Assembly (NCBI RefSeq): GCF_964340395.1
Contig: NC_135567.1
Span: 10,609,484 to 10,649,483 of the forward strand
From: Glandiceps talaboti
Taxonomy: Eukaryota; Hemichordata; Enteropneusta; Spengelidae
Direction of reading: 5' to 3'
Length of the DNA stretch: 40,000 nt
The number at the start of each line of letters is the position of its first letter. Position 1 is the stretch's first letter. The position numbers and the translations under genes were made by a program. The notes beneath the pieces are model-generated. The model ran no database searches and was not told the DNA's origin. It saw nothing but the letters and a program-made list of their open reading frames with translations. Shown here piece by piece: positions 25,871-37,179 of the stretch.

Positions 25871-26848
25871 TTAAGTTTATTCAATAATCAATGAAAGAAA
25901 ATATATAGCTAATTAAGTATACAGTGAATTTCACAATATTGTTCATCTTTTCTGTTTGCTACAACCACGCAGACACCAACGAGAAAGTCTCAGAAACTGC
26001 ATATGCCACACTTCAATAACAAGGTCGCATTATATGTTACATTTAGTCTCAATGAAATAAACCATTTAAATGTATTGCAACTCAGTACAGACATTTGGGC
26101 ACCAATGTTTTTTTCTTAGTACGAGTATCAAACACTGGACGAAGGACGAATAAAATTAAAGTCCTTTGCAGTGTTCATTTGATGTCTGTATGGTGGCATG
26201 CGTAGTTCATTTCACTTAGACCAAATGTAGCAAGAAACTGTACTTATTCAATCTTTGCTATCTTAAAGTGTAGCATGTCCAGTTTGTGGTTGTGTCAAAC
26301 AGAAAATCTGCACAGTATTAAGAAATTCGCTTTAGTTGAAAATATATATATTTACATAATGCTTACTCACTGCCACCTGGTTTCTACCAGATTGACCATT
26401 GACTGCTCCTTTAGTAATTGTACATCTTTATAGTTCTGTTCAACTTTATAGTGTTGTATATTTTTTGATACTTTGTTGCGTTTGATGTAGTATTATCACA
26501 TTGTAGCAAATAAAGCTAGGTATCCCAAGCAATATTATCAATTTATTGTGTTTGTATTCTGTGATTGTGACAGTACGACACTGGTAATCGTGACTTCTCA
26601 TTTCTAAGATAGACGCAAACTAAATCTATCATTCTTCAGTGTGGTAGATTACACAAGTGGGTGATAGCGGTTCCTCTGTTGTGTGATTCTAATCACCCTG
26701 TGATCAACATAGTGTAAACATTGGAAGTCCCATAAACAGCACTTCAAGTTCGTGAAACTCTAAATAAACTATAGTTTTCAGAGACGCCTCCCTACTGAGA
26801 CCAAAGTCCATTCAATAGCTCATCACTGTTGTATTAACGTGACAATAG

Positions 26849-27090
26849 GGAACTTGCAATCCAGACTGAGCATGCTCAGATGCAAAGGACTATGGGATTA
26901 TCTGTGGTTATCATAATACCTAATCTGGAGCTACCAATAAAATAAACCTCCCACAATGGTCAGGGTAATTATGAATTGATTATCTGTGGTTACAAACAAT
27001 GTAACAATATTGTTTATAATACTAATTGGTTAGTATTTATTGTCAAATTTCCCATGATGCAACATTCAACATGGCGGGTTTGCAAGTTCC
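26849..27090 (+). mobile_element. 240-bp MITE family, copy 2
   Basis: Begins GGAACTTGCAATCCAG and ends TTTGCAAGTTCC (11-bp terminal inverted repeat). Contains CTGAGCATGCTCAG and ends near 'caacatggcggg'. The best-preserved copy of three. Confidence 0.87.
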
Positions 27091-27309
27091 ATATCATAGT
27101 TTTAGTTTTTGTCTATCTTAGAAAACAAAGGTTTAACTACCAGGGTAATAATACTTCAAGTTTTCACTTCGCTCAAGAATATTGCCTGTTTTGAATTTTG
27201 AATAGGTTTGAATGAAAGAAGGATTCACTGATACTGCAAAAGGGTGGGTAGATGTTGAAACTCAAAAACTTCCTTTCGTGGTGTTGAGTGACTGACCAAA
27301 TACACTTCA

Positions 27310-27630
27310 TATATATTGCCATTTAGCTCACTGCTCTGTCCACCCCTGGGGAGAGTACTCCCACTTATTGGGTATATGTATATGTGCTGCCCTTTGGGGT
27401 GGGGCTTTTCACCCTGTGGTCTAAAATGGATACTGTATTTTTTGAAGATAAGGAGTCTAAAATGGGGTCCACTTTTACACAATTTTCGATTTTGTTTGGT
27501 CAAAACTGGGGTCCTGGAAGGAACTGCATAATAATTTCTCGACGAGTTCGAAATTTCCCTTGTAAATGGTTAACACTTTCATATTGGTGATTATGTATTT
27601 TGGTCTACAATGGGGTCTTCTAAAATTTTG
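27310..27630 (+). repeat. Diverged interspersed repeat with recurring TCTAAAATGG
   Basis: 'tctaaaatgg', 'tctaaaatgggg' and 'tctacaatgggg' recur with GGGG/CCCC-rich flanks ('ctggggagagtactccc'). This has the look of a transposon remnant. No protein similarity was recognised in the open frames here. Confidence 0.4.
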
Positions 27631-27632
27631 GC

Positions 27633-27686
27633 ACATGTTTACGTTTTTATCCTGATCGCCTCTATAGGATAAAAACGTAAACATGT
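27633..27686. repeat. Perfect 21-bp inverted repeat, 12-nt loop
   Basis: Arms 27633-27653 and 27666-27686 are exact reverse complements, beginning ACATGTTTACG and ending CGTAAACATGT. Three more bases pair beyond one mismatch. It may form a hairpin or cruciform. Confidence 0.85.
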
Positions 27687-28141
27687 ACCACGAACTTGAC
27701 GAAGGTCAATTCAGGCAAAATAACGAAGGTAAAATAGTGGATTTTAATCAGATTGCTTCTAATATTGCTTCTTGTGTCCCCAGCAAAGAGTGTTCATACA
27801 ATTTGACAAACCACTGTAAGACAAACAAAAAAGTTCCACTTTTGACATTTTGCCCATCCCTGTAAAAGTTAGCAAATTTTGAAAAGATAGGCCAGCCAAT
27901 CATCCGTAGACTTTGCCCCCAATGCGTGACAACATTAAGTGGCCAAGTGATATCCCTATCTAAAAACACATACAGAAAATAGTCTAGATATTGAGGCAAA
28001 ATCTCCATTTTTATTTTCTAAAAATCTTGGAAATTATTTTGTATTATGGCCATTCATGAATAGAGTATTAGCGTACAAGTGTACTATGTGATGCTGGTGA
28101 AAAGTTAGCGTAACCTAACGTCGTTCAATAATCCCCTTTTC

Positions 28142-28240
28142 ATTGGCTACAACGATGAAATATTGACCAATAGGAAGAGTTCTTGTACATCGTGTTTGGC
28201 GATATTCAACATCCGGGCATTTCAGCATTTTCCAAGATGG
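28142..28240 (+). promoter_or_regulatory. COX7C: COX7C promoter motifs: CCAAT pair, ETS-like site, YY1-like site at ATG
   Basis: ATTGG (28142-28146) and CCAAT (28167-28171) face each other. ACATCCGG (28209-28216) fits an ETS/GABP core, and CCAAGATGGCG (28233-28243) is a YY1-type motif spanning the start codon. NRF-2/GABP and YY1 control is usual for nuclear genes of the respiratory chain. There is no TATA box. Confidence 0.55.
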
Positions 28241-28320
28241 CGTTCGGTAGACTAATAGTTGCTCGTCGCTTTTCAACCTCCGCTGCTCGTCTTGGAGGAT
28301 ACCCAGAAGGACCTGGTAGC
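28237..28320 (+). CDS. COX7C: COX7C exon 1 (residues 1-28)
   Basis: Presequence plus the start of the mature chain (GGYPEGPGS), ending at donor gtaagt. Confidence 0.96.
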
Positions 28321-29441
28321 GTAAGTATAGTTGCTTTAACCACATGCTTTCATATGACGTTTTTTTAAAATGTTTTATACAGCGGAGATCATGCTTAAAA
28401 CATGGCCTGTAATTTCACTAGTAATCGCCGGCCGGCGTGTTTGGCGTACGTGCCGGTTGCAGTCGAGTCGTACGCTCGTTACATGACTGAAGTTGAGGTC
28501 GATTTTGCGATTACAATATCTGCATTTTTCCGGAGAGAATCTGCGATTTCAAGTGATCGAATGATTATTAAAAATCGTAGTAGTTCAAAATGTTTTGAAA
28601 TCAAGCCGGAGGTCGAGGAACCATACACATTGTGACCTCAGTGAAGCCTTATTTGCAGAGGTCATAGTGAAACAAGGTCGTACGGTTGATCATAACTGTT
28701 TTTTACCCACCTCACCCATTTTCATATTCACGTCGTGAAATTTTTATCATTATAGTCTTTACGGTAGTAATAATGAAGTTTTGCATTTCAACAACTTTTA
28801 ATGTGAAGTTCTGTAGCTGATTTTGTAACGTAAATGCAAGAACAGTGAATTTCTGTGAAGTTTGTTGCAAACATTTAATGATTTATTGCAAGTTGTAGAC
28901 ATGTTGAGTTTAGTAAACTTTCAGTTTCATTGTAGCAGGGTTCGTATTCATCACAGTCACTCTCAGTTGGTCACTCTGTCCTACTCCTAGGTCTGTCTGT
29001 AAAATATTAAAGGGTGAGATCCCGCAGTGTGAAGTCATTGATGCCACACTCCACCCCCATGACAGAAGTTCATTTATTGAGCCTGCATGCATGACATTTT
29101 GTGAGCATCCCTTAGTTCTAATTATGTGGTAACGTAACGTTATTGATGTCTTCTCATAGTGGGAAAAATTAACAACCCAAGTTCCAAAAAGATTATGTGC
29201 CTTCTTCTCGTTGAAGCTTCACTAAACGCAAGACTGTTAGCGAAAGGCTAGGTGGGTAGAGAAAGGTCAGAGCTATAAATCTCCATCACAGATAATGTGA
29301 CTTTATTTCTTTTTATCTCTACAGAATCTACCATTTCAAATCAAGAACAAATGGAGATTACTTGGGGTCATGACAATATTCTTTGGTTCTGGATTTGCTG
29401 CTCCATTCCTCGTTGTTCGTCACCAACTTCTTAAGAAATAA
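28237..29441 (+). CDS. COX7C: COX7C, cytochrome c oxidase subunit 7C, mitochondrial, 66 aa
   Basis: Exons 28237-28320 and 29325-29441 join in phase 0 to 66 codons plus TAA. The product is a small nuclear-encoded subunit of respiratory complex IV in the inner mitochondrial membrane. Residues 1-19 ([19 protein letters not shown]) are a positively charged mitochondrial targeting sequence rich in Arg/Ser/Ala. The mature part has YPEGPGSNLPF, NKWRLL, one membrane helix (about [20 protein letters not shown]) and the near-invariant end [12 protein letters not shown]. Human COX7C is 63 aa with the same EGPGKNLPF and [10 protein letters not shown] blocks. The ATG lies within AAGATGGCG, a good initiation context. 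Confidence 0.97.
29325..29441 (+). CDS. COX7C: COX7C exon 2 (residues 29-66, stop)
   Basis: Acceptor ttatctctacag; encodes [16 protein letters not shown], the membrane helix and VVRHQLLKK, then TAA at 29439-29441. Confidence 0.97.
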   Translation, partial: NLPFQIKNKWRLLGVMTIFFGSGFAAPFLVVRHQLLKK

Positions 29442-29559
29442 ATCAAGTGTTTGTGTGAAATTTGTATACAAGGTACGTGAGTTTTGTATATTCTATAAAA
29501 AGTAGTGTTAAATACTATACATGTGGAAATATTTGCTGGTAAGAAAAATGCAAAAAAAA

Positions 29560-30027
29560 AGTGGCGACTAAAATTGCCTTCTTGTACATGAACACAATGT
29601 ACCAGTCTAGTAATTAGTAAAAATAAGTAGTGACTTAAGGCTTCTTTTACATGAATATAATGTACCAGTCTGTAATTAGGAAAAATAAGTAGTGACTAAA
29701 ATACCTTCTTGTACATGAACACAATGTACCAGTCTGGTAATTAGGAAAAATAAGTAGTGACTAAAATACCTTCTTGTACATGAACACAATGTACCAGTCT
29801 GGTAATTAGTAAAAATAAGTAGTGACTAAAATGCCTTCTTGTTTATGAACACAATTTACCAGTCTGGTAATTAGTAAAAATAAGTAGTGACTAAAATACC
29901 TTCTTGTACATGAATACAATGTACCAGTCTGGTAATTAGTAAAAATAAGTAGTGACTAAAATGCCTTCTTGTACATGAATACAATGTACCAGTCTGGTAA
30001 TTAGTAAAAATAAGTAGTGATGAAAAT
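29560..30027 (+). repeat. Family C minisatellite, seven 65-bp units
   Basis: Same unit as in KIF23 intron 11. Each unit includes GTACAT...ATGTAC, a short inverted repeat around 'gaacaca'. Confidence 0.9.
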
Positions 30028-30214
30028 GCCGTGAGGTGATGTTTCATTAGAAACAGGTTTCTAATGAAAACATTACACATGGACAATTGTTTATTTTCCA
30101 ACTGATAATCAATCCATAATCAACTTGACTACTTCTACATCTCCACTGTGCATGGTACCTATGTAATTATTTCTTTTGCATTAGAAGTTGTCTGAGGGTG
30201 TGTATTAAATGTCA

Positions 30215-30475
30215 TGTCACATGAGTGAAACACCAAGCCTACACCATTTCAGCTGTAAATGGTATGTTACATGAATGAAACACCAAGCCTACACCATTTT
30301 AGCTGACATCATTTTAGCTGTAAATGTTATGTTGCATGAGTGAAACACCAAGCCTACATCATTTTAGCTGTAAATGTCGTGTTACATGAATGAAACACCA
30401 AGCCTACATCATTTTAGCTGTAAATGTCGTGTTACATGAGTGAGACACCAAGCCTACATCATTTTAGCATTTTAT
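30215..30475 (+). repeat. Family B minisatellite, about five units
   Basis: Unit 'gagtgaaacaccaagcctac' plus 'atcattttagctgtaa', period about 55 bp here. Also at 5785-6163 and 36652-37177. Confidence 0.9.
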
Positions 30476-30484
30476 TTTTTTCAG

Positions 30485-30600
30485 ATGCTGTTTTATCTTG
30501 GTGTGTAGAATTGATTGGTAAATCTGGTGTGGACAACCCTCCTAGTACTGTATGCTGTATTATACTTCAGACACAGAAGACAAAACAAGAATAAACATCA
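30485..30600 (+). other. COX7C: COX7C 3' UTR exon with poly(A) signals
   Basis: Non-coding. AATAAA at 30590-30595 and again at 30673-30678. Confidence 0.6.
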
Positions 30601-30721
30601 CCTCAATTATTTCTCATATTGTAGTTTTGTGTTATAATGGAATTATTAATTTAATACTGGTTCCCAGAATACAATAAATCCATGTTGCTTGGAATATAAT
30701 ACACTGTTGGTATTTTCTTTC

Positions 30722-31455
30722 TTGACATAATAACTCAAGAATTCTTGGCCCAGTCTTATATGTTTAGGGCTGTACTAAGATAAGGGCCTGTAGTTGACTG
30801 AAGAATTCTTGGCCCAGTCTGCATGTTCAGGGCTGTAGATATGGGCCAGTAGCCAAGTGAAGAATTCTTGGCCCAGTCTGCATGTTCAGGGCTGTAGATA
30901 TGGGCCAGTAGAGTCCACTGAAGAATTCTTGGCCCAGTGTGTATGTTCAGGGCTGTAAATACAGGCCAGTAGCCAAGTGAAGAATTCTTGGCCCAGTCTG
31001 CATGTTCAGGGCTGTAGATATGGGCCAGTAGAATCCACTGAAGAATTCTTGGCCGGCCCAGTCTACATGTTCAGGGCTGTAGATATGGGCCAGTAGAATC
31101 CACTGAAGAATTCTTGGCCCAGTCTGTATGTTCAGGGCTGTAGATACAGGCCAGTAGCATCCACTGAAGAATTCTTGGCCCAGTCTGCATGTTCAGGGCT
31201 GTAGATACAGGCCAGTAGCTATCTGGAGAATTCTTGGCCCAGTCTGTATATTCAGGGCTGTAGATACAGGCCAGTCGCTATCTGGAGAATTCTTAGTCTA
31301 GTCTGTATGTTCAGGGCTGTAGATACAGGCCAGTCGCTATCTGGAGAATTCTTAGTCTAGTCTGTATGTTCAGGGCTGTAGATACAGGCCAGTCGCTATC
31401 TGGAGAATTCTTAGTCTAGTCTGTATGTTCAGGGCTGTAGATACAGGCCAGTCGC
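30722..31455 (+). repeat. Satellite-like array downstream of COX7C, about 12 units of 59-63 bp
   Basis: Unit 'gaattcttggcccagtctg' followed by 'atgttcagggctgtagata' and 'ggccagt'. Most units hold an EcoRI site (GAATTC). The last three units share a derived 'ttagtctagtctg' variant and so expanded most recently. Confidence 0.92.
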
Positions 31456-31459
31456 TGAC

Positions 31460-32580
31460 AAAAACAACTGGCTGTTCCCTACACATATTTTTTCCAGCTA
31501 GATTTCCATGATTTTATGGAATTTTGTTTTGTTTCATCCAGTACATTTCCGGCGGTGGGCAGATTAATGGTTTTGGTCATAAATATGACTGCCCACTTTT
31601 CGCATTTGACAAGGTACTTTTACTAATATGAATACGTTTTGAAAGTGTAGTATAGTAAAAAATACACCTGAACACATTTAAACTCGGTTTGTGTACCTCC
31701 CGGTATACCTTTAACAAATGGAACTAGGTAAGGTAAGCCATGACAGGGCGCCCTCAGACATTGGTCAACCCCAGGCCGATGAGGGCGGAGCCGCGAAACG
31801 ACGTATCTTGCACTTGCACGAGTACAACATTTTAACATAATCTACTTGCGTGATGGTTGTCTGAGATTTACCTTTGAAATTAGGAATACAATAAAGCATG
31901 ATCCAGACTCAAGCCTGGAAACTTCGTGACTCAAATTTAAGGAAGTTCGAACCAAATTGGTAAAAAAGTACTTTGGACATTTACTGACCAAATTTTTGTC
32001 GCATCGGAAAATGAAATATGAGTGCACGAAATGTTATAAGTAGATAAATCGTGACAACTACTAAATAAATCAATTTTTTCCCTTTTATATCCTCACTGCA
32101 CTGACTTCTAACCAGACTGTGGTTAGAAACCCCAGTTGTGGCATCCAGACTAACGGCTAAATAAACTCTTCCATCTCAGTGCATAAGCTTACATTTCTGC
32201 AGAGACCTTGATGAAAATAGGCAATAAATATGACTATGGCATGGAAATATTGCTGGATAAAATTATAGCATTGTCGGTAAATTCATTCCCAATAATGCCT
32301 TATTCCAAACCCCGTTGAGAGAAGGCCATAGTACTGTAGTCATCATCTGGGAACATCTACATTTTAGGGACCAATACACAAACAGAATGATCAACTTTCA
32401 CCATGACATACACGGCCTTGTGTTGACCGTGGTCGATATCCAGAAATCTCAGCATGGTATCCCAAAATTTTGATTAAAAAATTTATGGAATATTTACGAC
32501 TAGATTGCCTCAATTAGCATTCAAATATGATATGCTATGTTTCCGCTTGATGCCGTGTCCCATTTCAACAATTGTTCCCG
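31460..32580. other. Intergenic stretch, nothing supported
   Basis: AT-rich single-copy sequence with short open frames that resemble nothing known. The only small feature is GTGGGCAG...CTGCCCAC (31555-31596). Confidence 0.5.
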
Positions 32581-32588
32581 CTCAAATT

Positions 32589-32633
32589 ACGTCATCGTAG
32601 TATTCTGTCGGTCGGTCACCAGATTTGACGTCA
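32589..32633. promoter_or_regulatory. Pair of CRE-type motifs
   Basis: ACGTCA (32589-32594, in ttacgtcatc) and a perfect palindromic CRE TGACGTCA (32626-32633) in a locally CpG-richer patch. No gene start is recognisable nearby. Confidence 0.4.
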
Positions 32634-32862
32634 CTGAAACTCCGCCATCGCTTTGAAAGTGATATGACCCTTGGGAAACACGAAGGTGATCTTTGCTAGT
32701 TGGAAGTAATATAACTGAGTGTTATTTCTGCTACTTTTCGTTTTCTTACCATAATAGTACATATGACCCGGGATATGACCTCATACTTGCAATATCGTTT
32801 TCCCGCCACTGCCATTCTAAGGTAATGAGTAATGTGTATTTTGTTTCCGCGGGTACATTTTC

Positions 32863-33063
32863 CCGCCATCGTTTCTCGGATCGCATGTTATTATGTTAAT
32901 CTCAAACTGACAAGTTTAAAACATCTTTCAACCATGAAAATATTTGCTTTATTGCCTCCATATATAAATTCATTTGCAGTCCAGTTTTCGGTAGTTGTGG
33001 TGGGGGAAGGGGGGTTTTTGGTGTGTGTTTTTTGTTTTGGTTGGTTGGTTGTTTGTTTGTTTG

Positions 33064-33102
<39 letters not shown>

Positions 33103-33554
33103 CTTTGTTTGTCTGTTTGTATCTTTGCTTGTTAATTATTTAGCGAGCCAGTGTGTGTGATAGTTCAATTTGGTTGGGCAGTAATTCCGTGAGATAGACA
33201 CGCCATCGTTTCTCGGATCGCATGTTATTAATCTCAAGTTGACAAATTTAATTAATAGTAGTACATCTTCCAACAATGAAAATATTTCCAATTTTCAGTA
33301 GTTGTGGTGGGCCAGGGAGGGGTGTTTTGGTGGGGGTTTTTTGCTTGTTTGTTTGTTTGCTTGTTAACTATTTAGCGAGCCAGCGTGCTTGATAGTTCAT
33401 TATTTGTTGGTCGCAGTTACGGAAGTCGCAGTTCACAGTTGTGCAAGTCGCAGGTCGCAGTTGTGCAAGTCGCAGTCGCAGTTGTGCAAGTCGCAGGTCG
33501 CATGTCGTGATCGGATTTCCATAAGATGGTCAGTAATTCCGTGAGATAGACGCT
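32863..33554 (+). repeat. Tandem segmental duplication, about 340 bp x 2
   Basis: Both copies run from 'cgccatcgtttctcggatcg', through 'tagttgtggtggg', a T/G-rich tract and 'atttagcgagccag', to 'gtaattccgtgagatagac'. Copy 1 holds a (GT)n run (33067-33100). Copy 2 holds an extra GTCGCAG-rich array. Confidence 0.85.
33411..33510 (+). repeat. GTCGCAG array
   Basis: Repeats of 'gtcgcagttgtgcaa' and 'gtcgcag', found only in the second copy of the segmental duplication. Confidence 0.85.
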
Positions 33555-34340
33555 ACAAATCAACATCTGACATTTCTGACATCATATTAAATAAAAATTA
33601 CGACAAAGACGACTTAAAAATTACCCAATCTCAATTCAAAAAGATTAACGAGACAATTATTGTAAGTTTTGGCAAGATTTCAAATTTTTGGTTCAGTATA
33701 TAGTTTCTTGACGTAGTTCTCTAGTTACAAGTATGAGTAATACTAAGATGTTATTCCCCTATGTTATTCATCATTCAGTCATTCGAATATACGAGTGACC
33801 TAAGGGGCCTTGTCAATACGAGTCGAGGACGAGTAGTGACAAAATATGTCATGACTACTTTCCATCTAAATGAAGAAAAAATTATATAAAAAAATAATGG
33901 GAAATAATACAATTTATGTATGAGTAAGCATAAATTATGAAAATCCCGATTTTGGACGTTTTGACTCATGTTTCAAGCATTATAGAAATATGATGATTTT
34001 TAGTTGTCATGACAACAACAACAAAATTGCTATGGTATGGGAGAATGCTATAACTAGCTACAGTGTATTTATGTATGTTTTGAGACAAGTCACGTAACGT
34101 AACTGGTGATCATACGAATATCGGATCACACCACCCCAGTATATAGGTCAGCTATGTAACTGGATACGTCGTCGTGGTAGACATCAACACGACTATAATT
34201 ATCACAGTTATAACTGATCTCACGACTTAAAGTAACACATGAGTAGAGAAAGTCAGCGGGAATCGTAGCAGTGTAAAGACTTCTGATATTTAACCTACAC
34301 TAGCTTCAACTGGGACATTTATTTTTCAATAAACACTTAC
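33555..34340. other. Intergenic stretch, nothing supported
   Basis: No gene, RNA or array recognised. 'gtgacctaaggggccttgtca' type sequence near 33796 resembles 25252-25275, a short dispersed match. Confidence 0.4.
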
Positions 34341-34341
34341 A

Positions 34342-34591
34342 AAAATTTGCAATCCAGACTGAGCATGCTCAGACGCAAAGGACTATGGGATTATATGTGG
34401 TTATTGTAATACCTAATCTAGAGCTACTGAAAAAATTAACCCCCCCCCCCCCGCAATGGTCAGGGTGATTATGAATTGATTATTTGTGGTTAAAAACAAT
34501 GTATCAACGTTGTTTACAATACTAATTATTTAGTATTTATTATTATATTTCCCATGATGCAACATTCAATATGGTGGGTTTGCATGTTCTC
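34342..34591 (+). mobile_element. 240-bp MITE family, copy 3
   Basis: Diverged copy with CTGAGCATGCTCAG, 'caatggtcagggtgattatg' and a TTTGCATGTTCT end. Contains a 14-C run not present in the other copies. Confidence 0.83.
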
Positions 34592-35250
34592 TAATAGTGG
34601 TCAATATTATCTGTAGGTAGTGTAGGGACAAGTTTACATCTCGAGTGAAATCTTGGTTTTGAAACTGTCACGGTGTTAATCTTACAGATGCAACATACCA
34701 TTGATCAGTTTTATAGTCAGAAGTCTAATTTTTAAATTGCGATGACACAAAATGTAACCAAATCTGGAGATGACATAAACTGCTACGGAATTTTCCGGCA
34801 GTGAAGTAATCTGGCCTCGAAGTTTACAGGGTTAATTAATTTTACTTTTTTACGTTGGAAAAGTTCAAACGGGTCTATTTTTGAATGGTTTATTTTAAAA
34901 TTAAAAAAATATTTGAAAAATAACCCCCAGAATAGTTTCATAAAACCATACTCCTGGGGATTTAAAGAAATCGAATTTCTTTACAGAATGTCAGCACATG
35001 TTTTATGTTATAAGGTGATTAGGAAAGGTTTGTCAACAACTGATATATTTGGGGAAATAGGGTGTATTTATTAATTAGAGAAGTGTTACTGCCCATTTCA
35101 TATTACCGTTCACTACAGAAACCAGGAAGAGATTGTACTGATAAGTACATGTATTAGATAGCCAGATTGGTGGAAGGCAGCAGCGCTTCTTTTTTGCTAG
35201 ATGAAATAATTAAAATTGAACTTCAGCAATTGTATTGACAACCCCACCCC
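34592..35250. other. Intergenic stretch, nothing supported
   Basis: AT-rich sequence without a recognisable coding, RNA or repeat signal. Confidence 0.4.

Positions 35251-35253
<3 letters not shown>

Positions 35254-35342
<89 letters not shown>
35254..35342 (+). repeat. (AC)n microsatellite
   Basis: Interrupted once by GTAC (about 35295). Confidence 0.95.
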
Positions 35343-35344
<2 letters not shown>

Positions 35345-35349
35345 TCACA

Positions 35350-36445
35350 CGTAAACGTACGAAGTTCGCTCGATGAGCTTGCATAACATTGTCAATGTGC
35401 GAACGTCCCATTATAGCGCGTCAATCGAGGAGGGGGCGGAACATATAGACATTGTTGTAACGGGGCAACTCGATAAGCAACGCAAGACGTTTTCTCCCTG
35501 AAATAGAAAATGGTAACATTTGAGCTATGATGCTTGTCATTCATCGATACATTGGGGTCACTGATCCGAGATTGAATTCTAATATTTTGAATAATGCAAT
35601 CCCTAGTACAATCGTAGCAATAGTATAGACATTAATTTGTTCCGAAACAAAGCGATCACGTGTTTAAATCATGATAGTTGATACTGTGACGGTAATAGAT
35701 TTCACATATGTGCACTTTCTCGGCGCAAAATTTTATGTTTTTCTAATTTGTGCACTGAATGTTCATTTTAGATTGCAACATTGGGACAAAAGAAAAAAAT
35801 GTGTATCAACATTTAATTTACATCACAAAGCGATTACTATGATAACTATTCCAAAATGATTTACAATCACTTTCCCTCCAAAATATTCATAATTGATTCT
35901 TCCCGCCAAATTGTTTGACGAATTTTTTTTCTGAATAAATTTTTGGTACAGATAAACTTTATTTTAGAGCAGTATTTTACACAGCGTTCTTCTTTACGTA
36001 TCTAAGTAAAAATTTCGACATTAAGATCGTAATTTTTCAAAAAATAGTATTTTTTTCCGCATACGTGTAGTGAGAGGGTCAAAGAACTTATGAGAAAACA
36101 GCTGTAAAAATAAAAGTTCACGGCGAGGGTAATGATTGGATGAACGAGATGACTCGACGAGGTTAAAGGTCAGTTGTTCTCCAATTCATCATTTCAACAT
36201 GTTTATACTGCAAACCAATTTCTCATCATGTTTTCAATTTCTAAACAATCGATAAAATTTAAAGATCAAAACAGGCCACGATATGTACTTACTACAATGG
36301 TGGCTAAGCTCCAAGTGATGCAACCCCCATATGAGTATTGTATGAACAATAAAAACAAACATTTTGCGAAAATGCTAGCGCTTTTCCCTCAGTTCGTTGT
36401 CAATGTAATCTTAAACTTTAAAGCTACACTAGTTGTAATCGAAAC
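35350..36445. other. Intergenic stretch, nothing supported
   Basis: Short open frames only, none with recognisable similarity or splice-site support. Confidence 0.4.
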
Positions 36446-36450
36446 GCACG

Positions 36451-36472
36451 TATGTATGTATGTATGTATGTA

Positions 36473-36505
<33 letters not shown>

Positions 36506-36606
36506 ATGTATGTATGTATGTATGTATGTATGTATGTATGAATGTATGTATGTATGTATGTATGTATGTATGTATGTATGTATGTATGTATGTATGTATG
36601 TATGCA
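36451..36606 (+). repeat. (TATG)n microsatellite
   Basis: Long GTAT/TATG tract with an internal GTGTGTGT run. The overlapping open frames are artefacts of the repeat. Confidence 0.95.
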
Positions 36607-36651
36607 TGCATAAACATTCGACCACCATGACCCCACTACCAGGTGATGCAC

Positions 36652-37177
36652 CCAAATATTACAGCTAAAATGATGTAGGCTTGGTGTTTCACGCATGTAA
36701 CATGACATCTAATACACACCCAGACAACTTCCAATGCAAAAAGAAACAATTACAATTGTGTTTGTTATGTTTCTGTTATTGTTAGTCCAGAGTTGAAATA
36801 TGTCTAGCTCTGTGTCAAAAACGTAATGTCTCATGAGCGAAACACCAAGCCTACATCATTTTAGCTGTAATGTCCCATGAGTGAAACACCAAGCCTACAT
36901 CATTTTAGCTGTAATGTCCCATGAGTGAAACACCAAGCCTACATCATTTTAGTTGTAATGTCCCATGAGTGAAACACCAAACCTACCTCATTTTAGCTGT
37001 AATGTCCCATGAGTGAAACACCAAACCTACCTCATTTTAGCTATAATGTCCCATGAGTGAAACACCAAACCTACCTCATTTTAGCTGTAATGTCCCATGA
37101 GTGAAACACCAAACCTACCTCATTTTAGCTGTAATGTCCCATGAGTGAAACACCAAACCTACCTCATTTTAGCTGTA
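36652..37177. repeat. Family B element: inverted arm plus eight-unit direct array
   Basis: 36652-36757 is a reverse-oriented unit with the same flank as 30165-30255 ('gcattagaagttgtctgag' complement). 36830-37177 is a forward array with 44-bp period. Later units share the variant 'caaacctacctcattttag'. Confidence 0.85.
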
Positions 37178-37179
37178 CA

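Larger units (their letters stand above)
29473..30484 (+). other. COX7C: Probable intron in the COX7C 3' UTR
   Basis: A consensus donor AAG|gtacgtgag lies 31 nt after the stop, and a T-rich acceptor ttattttttttcag (shortened) ends at 30484. The downstream exon then runs to AATAAA. The intron is largely two minisatellite arrays (29560-30027 and 30215-30475). Confidence 0.65.

Noticed and set aside
28402-28635. 77-codon frame in COX7C intron 1
   Set aside because: Inside an intron with no acceptor or donor pairing and no recognisable motif.
31555-31596. GTGGGCAG...CTGCCCAC inverted repeat as a hairpin RNA
   Set aside because: Eight-base arms with a 26-nt loop and no other pairing; expected by chance at this scale.
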